Origin: Epiperipatus broadwayi | Taxonomy: Eukaryota; Onychophora; Udeonychophora; Euonychophora; Peripatidae | Reading direction: 5' to 3' | Length of the DNA stretch: 64,000 nucleotides | Assembly (NCBI GenBank): GCA_028023455.1 | Contig: JAQFVV010012394.1 | Coordinates: forward strand, 24,743,963 to 24,807,962 | Shown here: positions 45,800-58,572 of the stretch, piece by piece | Layout: each line of letters opens with the position of its first letter | Numbering within the stretch: the stretch's first letter is position 1 | Made by a program: the position numbers and the translations under genes | The notes under the pieces: generated by a model | What the model was told of the DNA's origin: nothing | The model's input: the letters and a program-made list of their open reading frames with translations, nothing else | Databases searched by the model: none

Positions 45800-47600
45800 A
45801 TTACATCAGTTCAAATGTTTATATTTATAAAAGTTAGAAAAGATTTTTAGTATAAACTTGAATTGATAAGTAATAAAAATTTGTGAAATATAGTATAAAC
45901 ACACACATATTGATCCATAAATATGAAGGTATTATAGTTTAGTATAGAAGTTGTATGTATTTGTTTTTTAAAAATCCTTGCTTAGCTTATTATTAATATA
46001 GTCGGTTACTTTTAAAATGTGTCGTCATTAATAAGAATTCCTACCGTTTCTCTTTCTTTTTTATTATTTGATTTACAGTAAGACTGCATTTGTCATTCAA
46101 ATGAATCGTTTAAAATTCTTAAATTCTTAGATTTTTTCCACTGTCTAATTTTATTATGTTTCTTGGAGCATATTTACAAAATCCCACCCCCCTCATTTGG
46201 ATTGAGTTCAGTTAAATAAAACTGTTGTAAATAAGTAGCTTCTTTAACAATTGTTTGCTATTTTGAACTAATATCTGCAAACAACAGCGGCCTCTTCTAA
46301 GAATATTAATAGGAGGGGGGGCAGTCGTTTATTTTTTCTCTTTAAGCTTTAAAATTATTAAAACACTATATAAATCATACAAAACGTGATTATTAGTAAA
46401 AATCAAAGATTAATTAGCTTAATTATTATAAAATAATTTAATTGTAAAAATTAACTGAACGTTGCAATTTATTAACAATTCCTAAAAAATCAAATTGGGC
46501 TGTTTAGAGTTCATAACCCTTATAAAAACTTTAAAGGTTAGTATTTGCAATTTACGAAAGTGGAAAAATAATTATGACTAAATTAGAGGCAACATACACG
46601 TATAGGTGCTAATAGAGTATATACCCCATTGATGGAAGCATTATCCACATCCAATATGGCAAAGAAAAGGCTAATTGATAAATTTCATATCATTTGTAAA
46701 AAAATCAAAAGTGAAAAAAAAAATAGTATAATGATTGAAAATTTGAAAATATATTTAATAAATAATGATTGGATAATAAATATTTTCAATATATCATTAA
46801 TGCAAATATAATGGAAGAAATTAAATTAGCATGTTATCATTCATTAATTTAATTTAGGGATTCTTTCCATGATTTCACTTATTGAAAAGATTTGTTTTTC
46901 AATCATCATTTGTTCATTAAATTTATTATTTTTAAGATTTGTTTTTTAGATAAATTATATTATTTTCAGGTTTTCAAACATATAATATTTTTATGCTTTT
47001 TTTTTTATTTGTTCTTGTCAATGTGGTTCCAACAAAATCGGTACAAATTTTTTTGGAATACTTGCATTATTTGTTTTTATCATTGTTGATATATATTAGT
47101 ATCAGGTTTGTTTCATAAATAAATTCATTTTTGTTTTCAAACATATTATGCTTTTTTTTTTTTATCTCTTAGATGTGTCAGACATTTTCGGTCGTTTTTC
47201 AAATTCAAAATGGCGGAGATCGCTAACTAAAATAACACCCATATTATATTCTTTTCTTACAGTTTTTGATTTTTTTCAACGAAAAATCTAAAACCTATCT
47301 ATTAGCTTTATTATTATTATTAGATTCTGTATATAGAGCTAATTCTGTCGGACGAATAGATCACAGTTTCTAATAGCATTCATATATATAACCTATAAAA
47401 TAAAATAAAACAAAAAATTTAAACTAAGTATTAATATGCTCATGAAATGTTATTGCATTTTTATATAAAAAATAAAATTATGTATATATATTTTATTATA
47501 TGTTAAGTTTTTTTAGTTTCATAATACAATTATTTTTATTTTTAGTTATCCCTTATATAAATTAATGTTTACAATATATTTAATATTATATTGGTTTATA
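45800..47600. other. No recognised feature
   Basis: AT-rich. One GC-bearing spot at 47205-47225 contains AAAATGGCGGAGATCGC, which resembles a YY1-type promoter motif, but no exon follows it. T-runs at 46995-47005 and 47150-47165. Confidence 0.3.
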
Positions 47601-47607
47601 AACACAA

Positions 47608-47960
47608 AGCAAAACTTTTCATACAGTAGCACCACTCAGTTCAACCTAGAGTAATCATTGGATGCAAGAAGGTTTGTGTATAAAATCCCTATTTAGTGCC
47701 TACTCATCTAATATCCCCAGATTAGTTTCTAGTTGTGGTTTTCATCAGTGAAGAGCCTTGGATCTGAGAACACTGCACCTGGATCTTAGGATCTAAGACT
47801 CCTCACTGATAAAAGCCACATGCTACAAATTAGTCTGGCAATATTGGATGAGTAGACAGACACTAGATAGGGATTTTATGTACAAACCTTCTATTTTTTG
47901 ATTACTCTGGCTTGCACTGAATGGCACTACTTTATGAAAAGTTTTGCCTCCATGTTGATA
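47608..47960. mobile_element. Foldback element, family FB-B (copy 2)
   Basis: Inverted ends GCAAAACTTTTCATACAGTAG and its counterpart AAAGTAGTGCC..AAAAGTTTTGC; inner arms share GGATGCAAGAAGG..TAAAATCCCTATTTAGTG. The middle keeps the family segment GGATCTGAGAACACTGCACC. No clear target-site duplication. Confidence 0.65.
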
Positions 47961-48289
47961 GCTTGTGAAAGTGTAAAGAATGATGATTATGTTGCTTTAA
48001 CATATTTTTTTTAGATTTAACGTAAATTAAACAACAAATTTTAATATTGTATATTAAATGTGAGAAATGTAGCCAACCAGAGGGCTGTTTTGATTTCAGT
48101 TATAAACTAACCAAAACTAAATGTAAATATGGTACTAAAGCATCTGTTTTTCCACTCACTGTCTATCACATTTCAAACATTTTGCTATTATTTATATAAA
48201 AAGAATATATCTAATTTCTATAAATTTATTCATAGCACAATTAAGTCTGAAACATTTACTAAGATAATTCGCAAGTCAGATTCCCAAAG

Positions 48290-48640
48290 ACTCATGTGAT
48301 GTAATGTGATATGATGAACTGTAACTTCTTCTTATACAGAGTCAGGAATCTCTCAGCAACTATGCCCAGAGAAATCTGTTAGCCACTTTACCTTCTCTTT
48401 CCATTCCCCACCTTAAGTTTGCCCATAATCTGCCCATCCCATTTCCACAATATAGTCTTTGTCAACTCCATGGTCTTCATATTTAAATCCCTTTTATTTT
48501 TTTCCAAACCCAGCATAAAAACCAATAATTCACTTTCTGTAGAATCATGTGATGTGATGTGATGTATTGTGGCTTCTTCTTAAATGAAGTCAAGAATATC
48601 TCAGCAATTATGCCCAGATAAACCTGTTAGCCACTTTATT
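48290..48640 (-). mobile_element. Two LINE-B 3' ends in tandem, antisense
   Basis: On the + strand, GTGATGTAATGTGATATGATG at about 48297 and GTGATGTGATGTGATGTATTG at about 48548 each start a copy continuing through CTCTCAGCAA-type sequence, GTTAGCCACTTTA and, in the first, CCATTCCCCACCTTAAG..CATAATCTGCCCATCC and CCAAACCCAGCATAAAAACC. These are the reverse complement of the LINE-B 3' part at 42770-43000. The repeated ATGTG at the ends looks like a short tandem tail. Confidence 0.6.
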
Positions 48641-48659
48641 TTAAATAAACTTGCAGCTG

Positions 48660-48830
48660 CTGACCTCTGTTTTGCTTCAATGTCAATCTGTCAGATAAAA
48701 AATGACTTTTTTATCTAATAAATAAATTGGCATTAATACAAAAAAAAATTAATTTACAAGTTTATTTAAATTATTTTTTGGGAGTCTAACATGTGAATTA
48801 TTGTAATTTATTTACAGATTTATTAAAAAT
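48660..48830. repeat. Foldback family FB-A (copy 3, partial)
   Basis: Shares GTCAGATAAAAAATGACTT, AATTTACAAGTTTATTTAAA and GAGTCTAACATGTGAATTATT with 60-240. Confidence 0.4.
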
Positions 48831-48849
48831 TTTAAAATCTAATTTTTAT

Positions 48850-49770
48850 TTTTATAAAATAAAATTAAGACTACAATGGAATCATGAATTATGCTTTATC
48901 TAATTACATGACTTCAATTCTATGCTATGCATAGAAAAATTTAAACAAAGAATATAAACAATAAAATTCATAAATTTTATAATATTCAAGCAGCTTTTTT
49001 TCTGAGCATCATTCTGATCACACTTAAAAGAAAAAAGTAAAATTTGTAAATAAATTTTACAGTATGCCGGAAGCCCATTTTTCACTTGGAGCACCATACA
49101 TGATTATATTTATTGTTAAAATTTCTTTCATTTATGTCAAAAGCATATACATTTTATTCTGCCTTTATTGTCCTTTCTGCAGTATTTTGCATAATAAAAT
49201 ATTTTCGGAATATAATGATAAAAACTACAAAATTTTAGAATATACTAAAAGTTGATACTGATTTTTAAAATGGTGAACAATTAAAGAGATCCTAATTTTT
49301 TGATAGCAAGACCACTATTATATTTCTATAAGAGAAAAAAGTTAGTGAAAATATATATATTCCAGAATGTATTTAATAGTGATGAAAGTCAGATATTTTG
49401 CTATTTATTTTAGAAATAAAAATACAATAATTAGTTGGGGATTTTTTGTATTCTTATTGCTTCAGTGAATGCATGAATGAACACAATTAGTATTAATAAC
49501 TATATTATTTTTTTTAATTTTTGTTTATACTTTAATTTTAATTTATATATGTGTACTATACATATAAAAAGGCATCTATGTTATATATATGTACATGTTG
49601 AAAATTTCTGTACATTTGCAGTTTAATAAGTAGTATATATTTTCTTTTAATTATTGTTTATCAATAAAACATGGGCTATTATAGCATACATTTGTATTTG
49701 AGGAGAGCTTGGAACAAAATATAGTATAGTTTGTGACTTGAATTTAATTAAAAATATGAAATAAGCATAG
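48850..49770. other. No recognised feature
   Basis: AT-rich sequence. Short open frames are low complexity and unsupported. Confidence 0.3.
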
Positions 49771-49777
49771 CTAAATG

Positions 49778-50404
49778 CAGTAGTATGCAACCTTTTTAGA
49801 CTTGTGACCAAGACTGAGATTTTACATGACCCATTATATGTTGCTACCATCCTATTATAAGCATATAAATATAGTAACAATAAAAGTTGTTTTACCACAT
49901 ACAAATAAATATATATCTTTATTATATTTCAGTACATACAATTTGATATAAGATCTTTGAAAAAGCTGCATATTTATAAAAATGTATAATAATATGTAGA
50001 TCTTAATAGATCTGTTGATTTGTAGTAATTACATTTTAGCCTGTTTTAGAAAATGTGTCCATTCAAAAATACCATGTAATAACATTAAGAGGATACTAGA
50101 AAGAAGAACAAAACTCAGAGTGAGCTAGAGAAATGAGAGCAATATAAGTGAAGTTACTGTTATGATGTGTTTTTTTTTCCAAAGAAGATTGGAATATAAA
50201 GAAAGAAGTGTTTAAACATGAAATTGCTTCAGACATATGATAATGAGTTGAGAAGTTTTCATATATTTTTAATAGTGTTTAAGTTTTTGTTTTTTCAATT
50301 AAAAATTTATTATTCAACATTAGAACTTCTCAAAATTTTCATGATTCCCAACAATTTTTCTGTGACCACTTTGGGTGTCTTGACTCGTAGGTTGCGCACT
50401 GCTC
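49778..50404. mobile_element. Candidate non-autonomous hAT-like element
   Basis: The left end CAGTAGTATGCAACCTTTTT and the reversed right end CAGTGCGCAACCTACGAG share the hAT-like CAGxxxxGCAACC pattern. Subterminal GTGACC occurs at both ends in inverted orientation. The flanks GCTAAATG and GGCTAATG are similar but not identical and their offset is uncertain. No transposase. Confidence 0.5.
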
Positions 50405-50419
50405 GGCTAATGTATATAT

Positions 50420-51340
50420 TTAGTGAAACATAAATTATCAATTCTTCCACAAGCTATAAATAAATAATATTCACTAGATTAACAAACAATAAAGAATATT
50501 TTAAGTTCGATTCTATTTTGGTCATATGCATAATTAATTGAAAGTTCAAAGTTATTTGTGCTGTGATTATATGTGGCTAATATATTACATTTCTTTGAAT
50601 TTTCTACGATATTGGAAAATTGAAAGATTATCTAATCAATAAGCTTAATTATAGATTGTTTCAGTCTATTCATTATTGTTTACTGTCTTAGTTAGTGTTA
50701 TTTATTCATAGCTTGCAAAACTATGTATTTCATTTCATTTACATATATTCATTAACCGTCGTCGGCATTTCACTGTTTTTCTATTTTCTCCTATTTGAGT
50801 TAATAGTTCAACATTTTATTTTAATATTAAAACCTTTATTCAATACTATATTGCACTAGATTTATTGAAAATATATATTTACAAATAAAAAATATTCTTT
50901 AAAAATCATATTTGAACTTTCCAAATATAGAAAAAAAAAGAAATATGATATGTGAACTATTATTTTTTGCTTATTGGCTGATTATAGATATGCTATTTAA
51001 AAAATAAATTAATGAAATCTTTGTTGATTGGATTTAACTTTTTTAAATGTTCATCAATAATTTTAAAGTCATCATAAAACTATGAAAGTCTGTTCTAAAA
51101 TTTAAAATTGCATAAAAATTCTGTACTATAATGTTTGACAGATCATAACAATTATAGTTTCTTTTTTATCATTGCCTGGTATTTCTTAATCTGTATTTTT
51201 TAAAATTAAACATATTGTTAAAAAAATCCAAGTATAAACATGAATATATTTCTTTTTTAATACTTGCTATGCAAATATTTTGTGAAAATAATCATAAATA
51301 TTTAAATAAATTATAAAATTATACAATATTTTTGCTCAAT
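50420..51340. other. No recognised feature
   Basis: AT-rich; nothing I can support. Confidence 0.3.
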
Positions 51341-51350
51341 CAAAAAGTAA

Positions 51351-51915
51351 CAAACTCTCTATATAGTAGGGCCACGTAGTGCAAGCCTAAGTAATCAATG
51401 GATACAAGAAGGTTTTTGTATAAAATCCTTTTCTAATACCTATTCATTTTTAGATTGTGGCTTTCATCATTGAGGAGCCTTCGATATGAGAGCACTGCAT
51501 CTAGATATTAGGATCCAATGCAAACCTCCAGCAGCCACCTTTTACCTATTAAGGTAATTATAAAGCTATGAGTCCAAGATTAAAACACAATGTTTTCAAT
51601 CCAAGATCATCCATTTGTATAATCATATAGATCTGAACCCAGTTCAGTATCTATACATGTTGGTAATCTTTAATTTTTTAAAAGCCACAGTCACCATCAT
51701 CCTATATGCAGGATTGATATAAAACCTCTAAATCATGACATGATCATAAAATAGATAAAGAGTGGCTGCTGGAGGATTGTGTAGATCCTAAATCCACAAG
51801 CTAGAAACTGAGAATATTGGATGAGTGTGCCCTAGATAGAGATTTTATGTACAAACCTTCCTGCATCTATTGACTCCTAAGGCTTGGTGAATGGAACTAG
51901 CTTGTGTATGCATAG
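51351..51915. mobile_element. Foldback element, family FB-B (copy 3, longest)
   Basis: Left arm GTAATCAATGGATACAAGAAGG..TAAAATCC; right arm GATTTTATGTACAAACCTTCC..GCATCTATTGACTCC. Further inverted inner segments: CCTCCAGCAGCCACCTTTTA with TAAAGAGTGGCTGCTGGAGG. These make a nested foldback of about 560 bp with an unpaired middle (51600-51740). No ORF. Confidence 0.6.
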
Positions 51916-52581
51916 TAAAGGCTAATCATGTGATGATTTAGGGATTTTAAAATGATAAAGGAGAATTTACAAATTTGTTTATACACCTAAGATCAAAGAT
52001 TCTACCAATCGGCAATCTTCTACATTTTTGTTAACTTATTTGTAGTAAATTTATAGTTGTGGATTCCTGATATCTACAGACTTTTTTGAATTAATAAATG
52101 AATATTAATTTTATTTCCCATTTTTACCATCAAATGAATATAAAATTAACAAAATAGTGCTAAAGGTGGTTGTGAGAGAATAAATTAAAATTGAAGCATA
52201 GCAGCGCCACCACAGTATTTCATATTACCAAGCAACTAATAATCATTTTAATCTATGACTTGGTTATATATTCAACAATATTTATTAATTTCTAATGTAT
52301 TTTAAAACTCATTTTAAGTTTGATATATATATCGAAACCTTGGTTATGTAGTCTATGAATACTGATTAACTTCTACTATATTTTTTAAGTCAAAAAGCAA
52401 TAAGTGTTTTTATAACTGTGAGTGGAAAAATATTTTAAAAGCAATATTTAACTGATAAAAAAATTAATGTAAAAATATTTTTGATGGAATAAATTTATAA
52501 AAGCCTAGGCATTACTGATTTCAAAAACAGAAATGTGGTAATTCTATATTATTACTAAAGTAGTGATACGAACATATGTAA

Positions 52582-52667
52582 AATATTAAAACACTGCAGG
52601 GAAGAATAAAAATAAAATATAATTAAATATATTTTATTTTTATTCTCTATTGCAGTGTTTTAATATT
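52582..52667. repeat. Perfect-looking 86-bp palindrome (hairpin)
   Basis: AATATTAAAACACTGCAG at the left pairs with CTGCA..-type GCAGTGTTTTAATATT at the right; the inner arms AATAAAAATAAAATATA and TATATTTTATTTTTATT are complementary. A few mismatches near the middle of the arms (GGGAAG versus CTCTAT). Could be a tiny MITE (TATA-like centre) or a decayed foldback. Confidence 0.7.
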
Positions 52668-52689
52668 ATTCATAATAATGGCAGAAGTT

Positions 52690-55600
52690 CAATCTACGAT
52701 GGATGTATATATATTATTCATTGATTTTCTGCATATTTTATTATAAGCCTTTTGGCACTTTTTTAAATCCCGTTTATTATCTGCTTTTCCCAAGAGTGTT
52801 ATTTTTTACGTAGATATTTCAATATTTGTTTCAATAATTTAACAGTTAGTTCATCTTCACATCATTTATAAAAATAGTTTTTCCAATATGTATCAGTTTC
52901 TTTGTAAAAATCCTAACGTATTCTTAAAATACTTTGAGTACAAGTGTCAAAATGTCTGCAAGCACACAACTTTGTTCCAACTATTTCAGAGAAATGCATT
53001 AATGACTATTACTAATCATTTATTTAAACTAAAGATTATCCCTACCCCAATATAAATTTTAAAACTCGATTAAATATTAATGTATCTGTTTTTAATTAGG
53101 TTTAAACACATGTAATAATTCAACTTCATTTTTTGCCCCATAAATCTCTTTTGCAGGAAAAAAAGAGAAGTGTAGTTTAATTATTCCATGTGTATATGTC
53201 TAATTAAAATAAAACCAGATACTATTATTTTTAAATTGAGATTTGAAGTATATATTTGAATTAACGATAATCTCTAGTTTAATAAATGATTAGTAATAGT
53301 CATTAAAATACTTATCTACAGTTGTTGGTAATAAAGTTGTGAAAACAGAAAGTGCAGACCAGCAAATCAAAGTATAATAGTTCTATATTAATACATAGTG
53401 AATAAATAATGAGTACATATGAAAGAGATTGTGGCCTACGACAACTAAAGACTGCTGGATTATCATAAAAAATATATAGTGGAAAACATTGATTTTTTTT
53501 TTTCAGGTGCATTTGTATATATATTTCAAGAATGTGTGGTAGAGTTGATGTTTTAAGTATTGTGAAGCTACGATGCTGTATTTTGTTCCAAACTCTCTTT
53601 AAGTACAAACATATATTGTGTGTAATAGCTTTTCTTTTGTCGATTCAACCTTGATTAAAATACATTTAAGTGATTAAAATACATTAAGTATTGTTTATCG
53701 AACTGTAAGTGTACAGTGCAGTACTTTTCAACACACACACACATATATATAACATATGTTTATATAAATTAAAATTATAGTACAGATTGAAAAAGAATAT
53801 TTAGACATATATTTACAGTACTGCATATGTTCAATCATTCACAATTCTGTTTCATCATAATCAAGAAAATATTCCAGATTTTTTTTTCTTCAATTTTTTT
53901 TTTAATTGTAATGAAAATGTAATGACAGTTTTATTAATGGCAGATACAGATTTACTCATTGTCTTAAGATTTTTAAGATTATAATGATTTTTAATCTGTA
54001 CAACCATCCTCAGCTTGGAATTGTGTGATTCAAATCTTCGGTTAAAATCTTCACAAAGACTTAAGATTATCTGGTACAATACATGACTATTAATTGTTAT
54101 GTTCTTACAGTTTATATCATTACTCATAGATTTAAGACTTTTTTTTTATTTTAATTCAAAACTTATCCCTTACTTTAGTTACTACTTTAGCTATTTTAGA
54201 GACACAAGCAACAGTGGCACGAGTCTGCTTTTTATAATTTCTAATAGTTGACTTATTCTTTTGAAATATATGGCTGATCCTTGTTCTTCCTTATTAAATC
54301 AATAATTTCTTATCTCATTTAATGAAAGTACTTTATGCCTTTTTTAAGATTTGCCTACGGTATTGAACTTCATTTAAATCTTGATGAAAATGTGAATAAA
54401 TCAAGTCATGTTTGAGATTTGAGGATCTTAAATTTACCAAAAAAATGGCTGCCACTGTACTGAGATTAAGAAAATTTATGAAGGTTGTAAATTTCATTCT
54501 CTTTATTATTTATTTACATTTTTTTGGTTAACTTATAAATGAAGTCATGTACTTTGATATAGATTAACTTATGGTTTTATTGTCTATCTAAAAAAATATA
54601 TAGATGAAATTGAGTTATTACATATGATTATTATAGAGGATTTGAATTCCAAGTGTAAAATTGTACTTGTATTTAAGTATTACATATGGTCATGTATGTT
54701 TAAACAATAGGTATATTAATCTTTAACTGAAGATTAAAGTTTATACCTGGATTATAAGCCTTTATTTAATAAATCAATAGTAATAATCATTAATGTGTGT
54801 ATCTGAAATGGTTAGAACCAAAATTTTGAGTGTAGAAAGTTTGACACTTGTAAATCAAAATAATTTGATTTTGATAAATACCGAAAAAATGATGTATATA
54901 TATAAGAGTGTGACCTGTAAACACTTGAAAGTTGCTGGTTTTGTTTGAAATATATCACTTGTATTTTTTCAGATATCTTATGATTTAATAATCTACGGTG
55001 ATGTTAAGATTGACATATAGCTAATATATATATATATAAGCTATAACTATATATATATAAGCTATAAATAAAACTTACTATCTTTGAAATTTTATTAAAA
55101 GAAAAAATAATTATAGTAGTTGATAAAAATATTAGTTTACATATAATCAAAAAACATCTAAATATCTTGACAATATTTCTAAATTCATTTACTGTTCTAT
55201 TAGATCATGTCAGCTACTTCATGGCATTGTTACTATACAAAAACACACAAATATAATGTTACTGAGCCCGCCCTGTTATTTATGAAAGAATAATAATCAC
55301 ACAGTTATGCCAGCACTGGCTGGCAAAACCATCACCCCTCCTCTCCGTAAACTTTACAAAATCTACTAGCATTGCTTGAGAGATAACTAACTACATCATG
55401 GTGGGGAAAATGGTGATAATGCTTTAATTACTGAACTGTCTTTTACTTTTTTGGGTCATTTTTGAAAAAGAAAAATAATTATTTATTGATTGATTTCTTA
55501 CAATAGCTATCTTTGAAAGAATATGTGTATGGATATTAAGGTCACACCTATTAAGAATGGTTAATAATTCCAACTCAATCGGGTTTTTTTCTTTTTTAAG

Positions 55601-55780
55601 ATTAATAAATGTATTGTTTGGACAATTTGTTTTGGTCTCTGGATAGAACTATGAGAAATTTTACAGTCATATATTTTATTCCAAAGGCTTAACATAATTG
55701 CATTGATTTCCTTAATCAATTCCTGTAATTTAGTCGAGAACAATTTTATGCTACAAAAAATTTAAAAGTTTTAACTACAA
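52690..55780. other. No recognised feature
   Basis: AT-rich with short microsatellites (CA/TA near 53733-53752, TA near 55024-55060). Short open frames have no domain or repeat match. Confidence 0.3.
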
Positions 55781-55789
55781 GTGGCCAAA

Positions 55790-56350
55790 AATTTCATCTT
55801 AGTCCTGCAATGTAGGGCAGATGGTATGCCTTTTCACATCCGCAAGAATTAAAACTTTATCAATTGACATACCTTATTGCAAAGATTCTATTAGAGTAGA
55901 ATTAATTAATTCCCCATGTACACCAGCTTCTGTGGATGGCAGTTGACCCGATTTCAAACTGTCCATTTTCAAGTCAGCCATTTTATTTGTTATGGATGTG
56001 TTCTCATGCAAATGGGACTTTTCACATGAGCTGGTCAAAATCTTGCTTGGACATACCCTTTCTGAATTTTTTGAAGGTTCCACATTGAGTAGGGAAGCAT
56101 GGCAATGGGTTGACAATTGTTAGGAGGTAATAGTAGGTCAGATGACTTGTAAGCTAATTCCTTTGACATGCATATTTGAAGAGTTGTGGCAGATTGAAGT
56201 CCAGACACCCTCACACAATACTGTAGGGAACTTTGAACTGTGAGCATTGGGATAAAGTGCATAACACTAAAGCAGGCCAGCCACTGATAAATGGCATCTT
56301 TCTGTGCTTTATAGCATAGAAATAACACCATCAGTGCTGGCTGCCACATT
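55790..56350 (-). other. Less AT-rich open region, possible exon or decayed gene piece
   Basis: On the minus strand two overlapping open frames (80 codons ending near 55874 and 104 codons ending near 56035) have more balanced base and amino-acid composition than the surroundings. The 80-codon frame is rich in Ser, Lys, Glu and Thr, as in disordered proteins. Just after its stop is CAATAAGGTATGTC, which contains a donor-like GTATGT. I recognise no domain and find no convincing acceptor. It could be an exon with an early stop, a retroelement piece or chance. Confidence 0.2.
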
Positions 56351-56470
56351 TAAATGGCCTCTTTCTGTGCTTTTGTGCATAGATATATAGGCCTAGAAGG
56401 TGGTTGCTATGTAAATGGCATATTTATGTGCTTTTGCATATAAATAGTGCCATCTAAGCAGCTGATATGA
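56285..56470. repeat. Short tandem repeat, three units of about 60-65 bp
   Basis: AAATGGCATCTTTCTGTGCTT, AAATGGCCTCTTTCTGTGCTT and AAATGGCATATTTATGTGCTT-like starts (each given up to 20 bases of match) occur at about 56288, 56352 and 56415. Each is followed by TGCATAxAxATA and a variable end. Partly overlaps the open region to the left. Confidence 0.6.
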
Positions 56471-56691
56471 TCTAATAGAACAGTATCAAAATTCATTTTA
56501 ACCTTTTAACCGCTAATTATATTATTGGCCGAGTGAGTTAAAAATCAAAACTTTTAATTGGCCAATTCACAAACTGAAGACAAATTCAATTGTCAAAATA
56601 TATTCAGCTTTTAATATGATATTCACTTTAGATTTGTTTGTAAAAAGTATATTAATAATTTGTCAGGTTATGAAAGTGAACGAAAGTTCTT

Positions 56692-58572
56692 TCATAAATC
56701 CGAAATTTTATATAAAACTGATAAAAGGCTGATAGGTCTGTAATTTCTAATATCTTCTTTATCACCTTTTTTAAATATTAATATTATTACTGCATTCTTC
56801 CAATCATCCGAAATTTTATATAAAACTGATAAAAGGCTGATAGGTCTGTAATTTCTAATATCTTCTTTATCACCTTTTTTAAATATTAATATTATTACTG
56901 CATTCTTCCAATCATCCAGTACATCTTTATCATTTAGACATTTGGTATATAACTTTGCTAATATTTTTTCTGTTTCTTCACTTGCTTCTTTTAATATATC
57001 AATTATAATTCCATCATTACCTGGAGCCTTTCCTTTTTTCATACATTTAATTGCATTTCTCACTTCTTCATTTAAAATTCTGGGCAATTCGGAAGATGTA
57101 ATAGATATAGGAGGTACTTGTTCTTTATTACTATATAATTCTCGATAAAAATCTTCTACCAATTTCATAATGTCATCCCTCTTTTTAGTAATAATTCCAT
57201 CTTTTTTCCTTATTGCAGATATAAATTTCCTACCAATACCAAAATGTTGTTTTACATTCTTAAGACTTTTATTTTCTTCTACAGCTTTTCTTGCTAATTC
57301 ACAGTTATACTTTCTTATATCATTTTCAACTCTTTTCCGCACCATTTTACAAAATTCGAGATATTCAATTCTTTTTAATGCATCATTCTTGCATATCTTC
57401 ATATTCCTTCTTTTCTTCATAAGTTCTCTAGTCTCAGTAGAAATTTTATTAGTCAATTGCTGCTTTTTTCTACCAGCTATCTTTGTTGCAGTTTTTAAAA
57501 GTGTATCAGTTATTTTCATATTAATTTCATTCAAATCTGAATCATGTTCAAAATCTACTAATACTTGAAACCGATTTGTAAGTTCTAATTTAAATTCATT
57601 AGAATGTTTCTGAAGATTAGGAATATCAACTGTAAATATAGTTTTTCTTAATAATTTTTGTCTCTCTAGTTTTACATTAACATGTATCTTACCCCTTACT
57701 AATCGATGATCACTTCCTGTGTTAAATTTATTAAGAACATTACAATCTTGAAATATGTATTTCCTGTTAGTCAAAATATAATCCAATTCTGCTGTACCTT
57801 CATTTGGATGCTTCCATGTCCATTTCCTTCTAACATTTTTCTCAAAAAAAGAATTCATAATATAAAGTTTTTCCTTCTGTGCAAACTCCACAAGTCTATG
57901 TCCTCTCTCATTTCTATTACCATAACCAAAATTACCTACAACACTTTCATCTTTCATTTGTTTACCAATTCTAGCATTAAAATCTCCCATAACAATTTTA
58001 AAATGTTGTTTACTCTGATCAAAAGCTTTTTGTACATCCATATAAAAATCTTCTACTACTTCATCACTGTGAGAACTTGTTGGGGCATAAACCTGAATTA
58101 TCTGCATTTGATATCTGCTATTAAGTTGTATAACTAATCTTGCCATTCTGTCTGATACACCATCAATCTCCACAATATTGTTCTTCCACTTTTTATTTAT
58201 AATGAATCCTACTCCACTTATATTTCCAATATTTGTGCCTTTATAATAGAGCATATGTCCACTTTTTAAATCAATTGTCTCTTCACCTTTTCTTCTAACT
58301 TCACAAAGTCCAATAATATCCCATTTAATATAAGAGAGTTCTTCTAATTCTTGCAATCTTCCTTCACTTGAAAGTGATCTGCAGTTGTAAGTACCTAAAT
58401 AAAAAGTCGTCATCAAATGGCAGCCTGGGTCCGCCTCCAGGATATTCTTAGCACCCTCCGCCTTCGGCCACCAACCGCTGCCTTGGTTGGTGACTTTACA
58501 GCCTCCTGGGATTAAGGGCCATGCTTTATTTTTGTCTGTCATAATTGTATAATTGGGAAAAATCTTTATCAT
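56692..58572 (-). pseudogene. RTE-type LINE ORF: intact AP endonuclease, RT cut off
   Basis: 626 codons. The endonuclease domain runs from about residue 55 to 300 with the expected blocks: GTYNCRSL, then GLCEVRR (metal-binding Glu), [18 protein letters not shown] (catalytic Asp/Asn), [10 protein letters not shown], and GSDHRLVRG (Asp-His pair). A linker of about 200 residues leads to the start of the RT domain ([13 protein letters not shown], then [20 protein letters not shown]). The RT stops there: palm motifs including YADD are missing. The last 36 residues before the end are an exact repeat, caused by a 108-bp DNA duplication. The gene would nick target DNA and prime cDNA synthesis, but this copy cannot. 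Start codon chosen as the first ATG; the true start may be nearer residue 54. Confidence 0.85.
56700..56915. repeat. Exact 108-bp tandem duplication inside the LINE RT
   Basis: 56700-56807 and 56808-56915 are identical by eye, starting CCGAAATTTTATATAAAAC and ending TTCTTCCAATCAT. The left edge coincides with the point where similarity to the LINE stops. Two exact copies imply a recent event, or an assembly artefact. Confidence 0.9.

Noticed and set aside
47205-47230. YY1-like AAAATGGCGG as a promoter of a gene
   Set aside because: The ATG in it opens a frame of only a few codons, no exon or splice site follows, and one short motif in 64 kb is expected by chance.
57706-58137. 143-codon + strand ORF over the LINE endonuclease
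   Set aside because: Antisense shadow of the LINE ORF, which has clear endonuclease motifs in the other strand.
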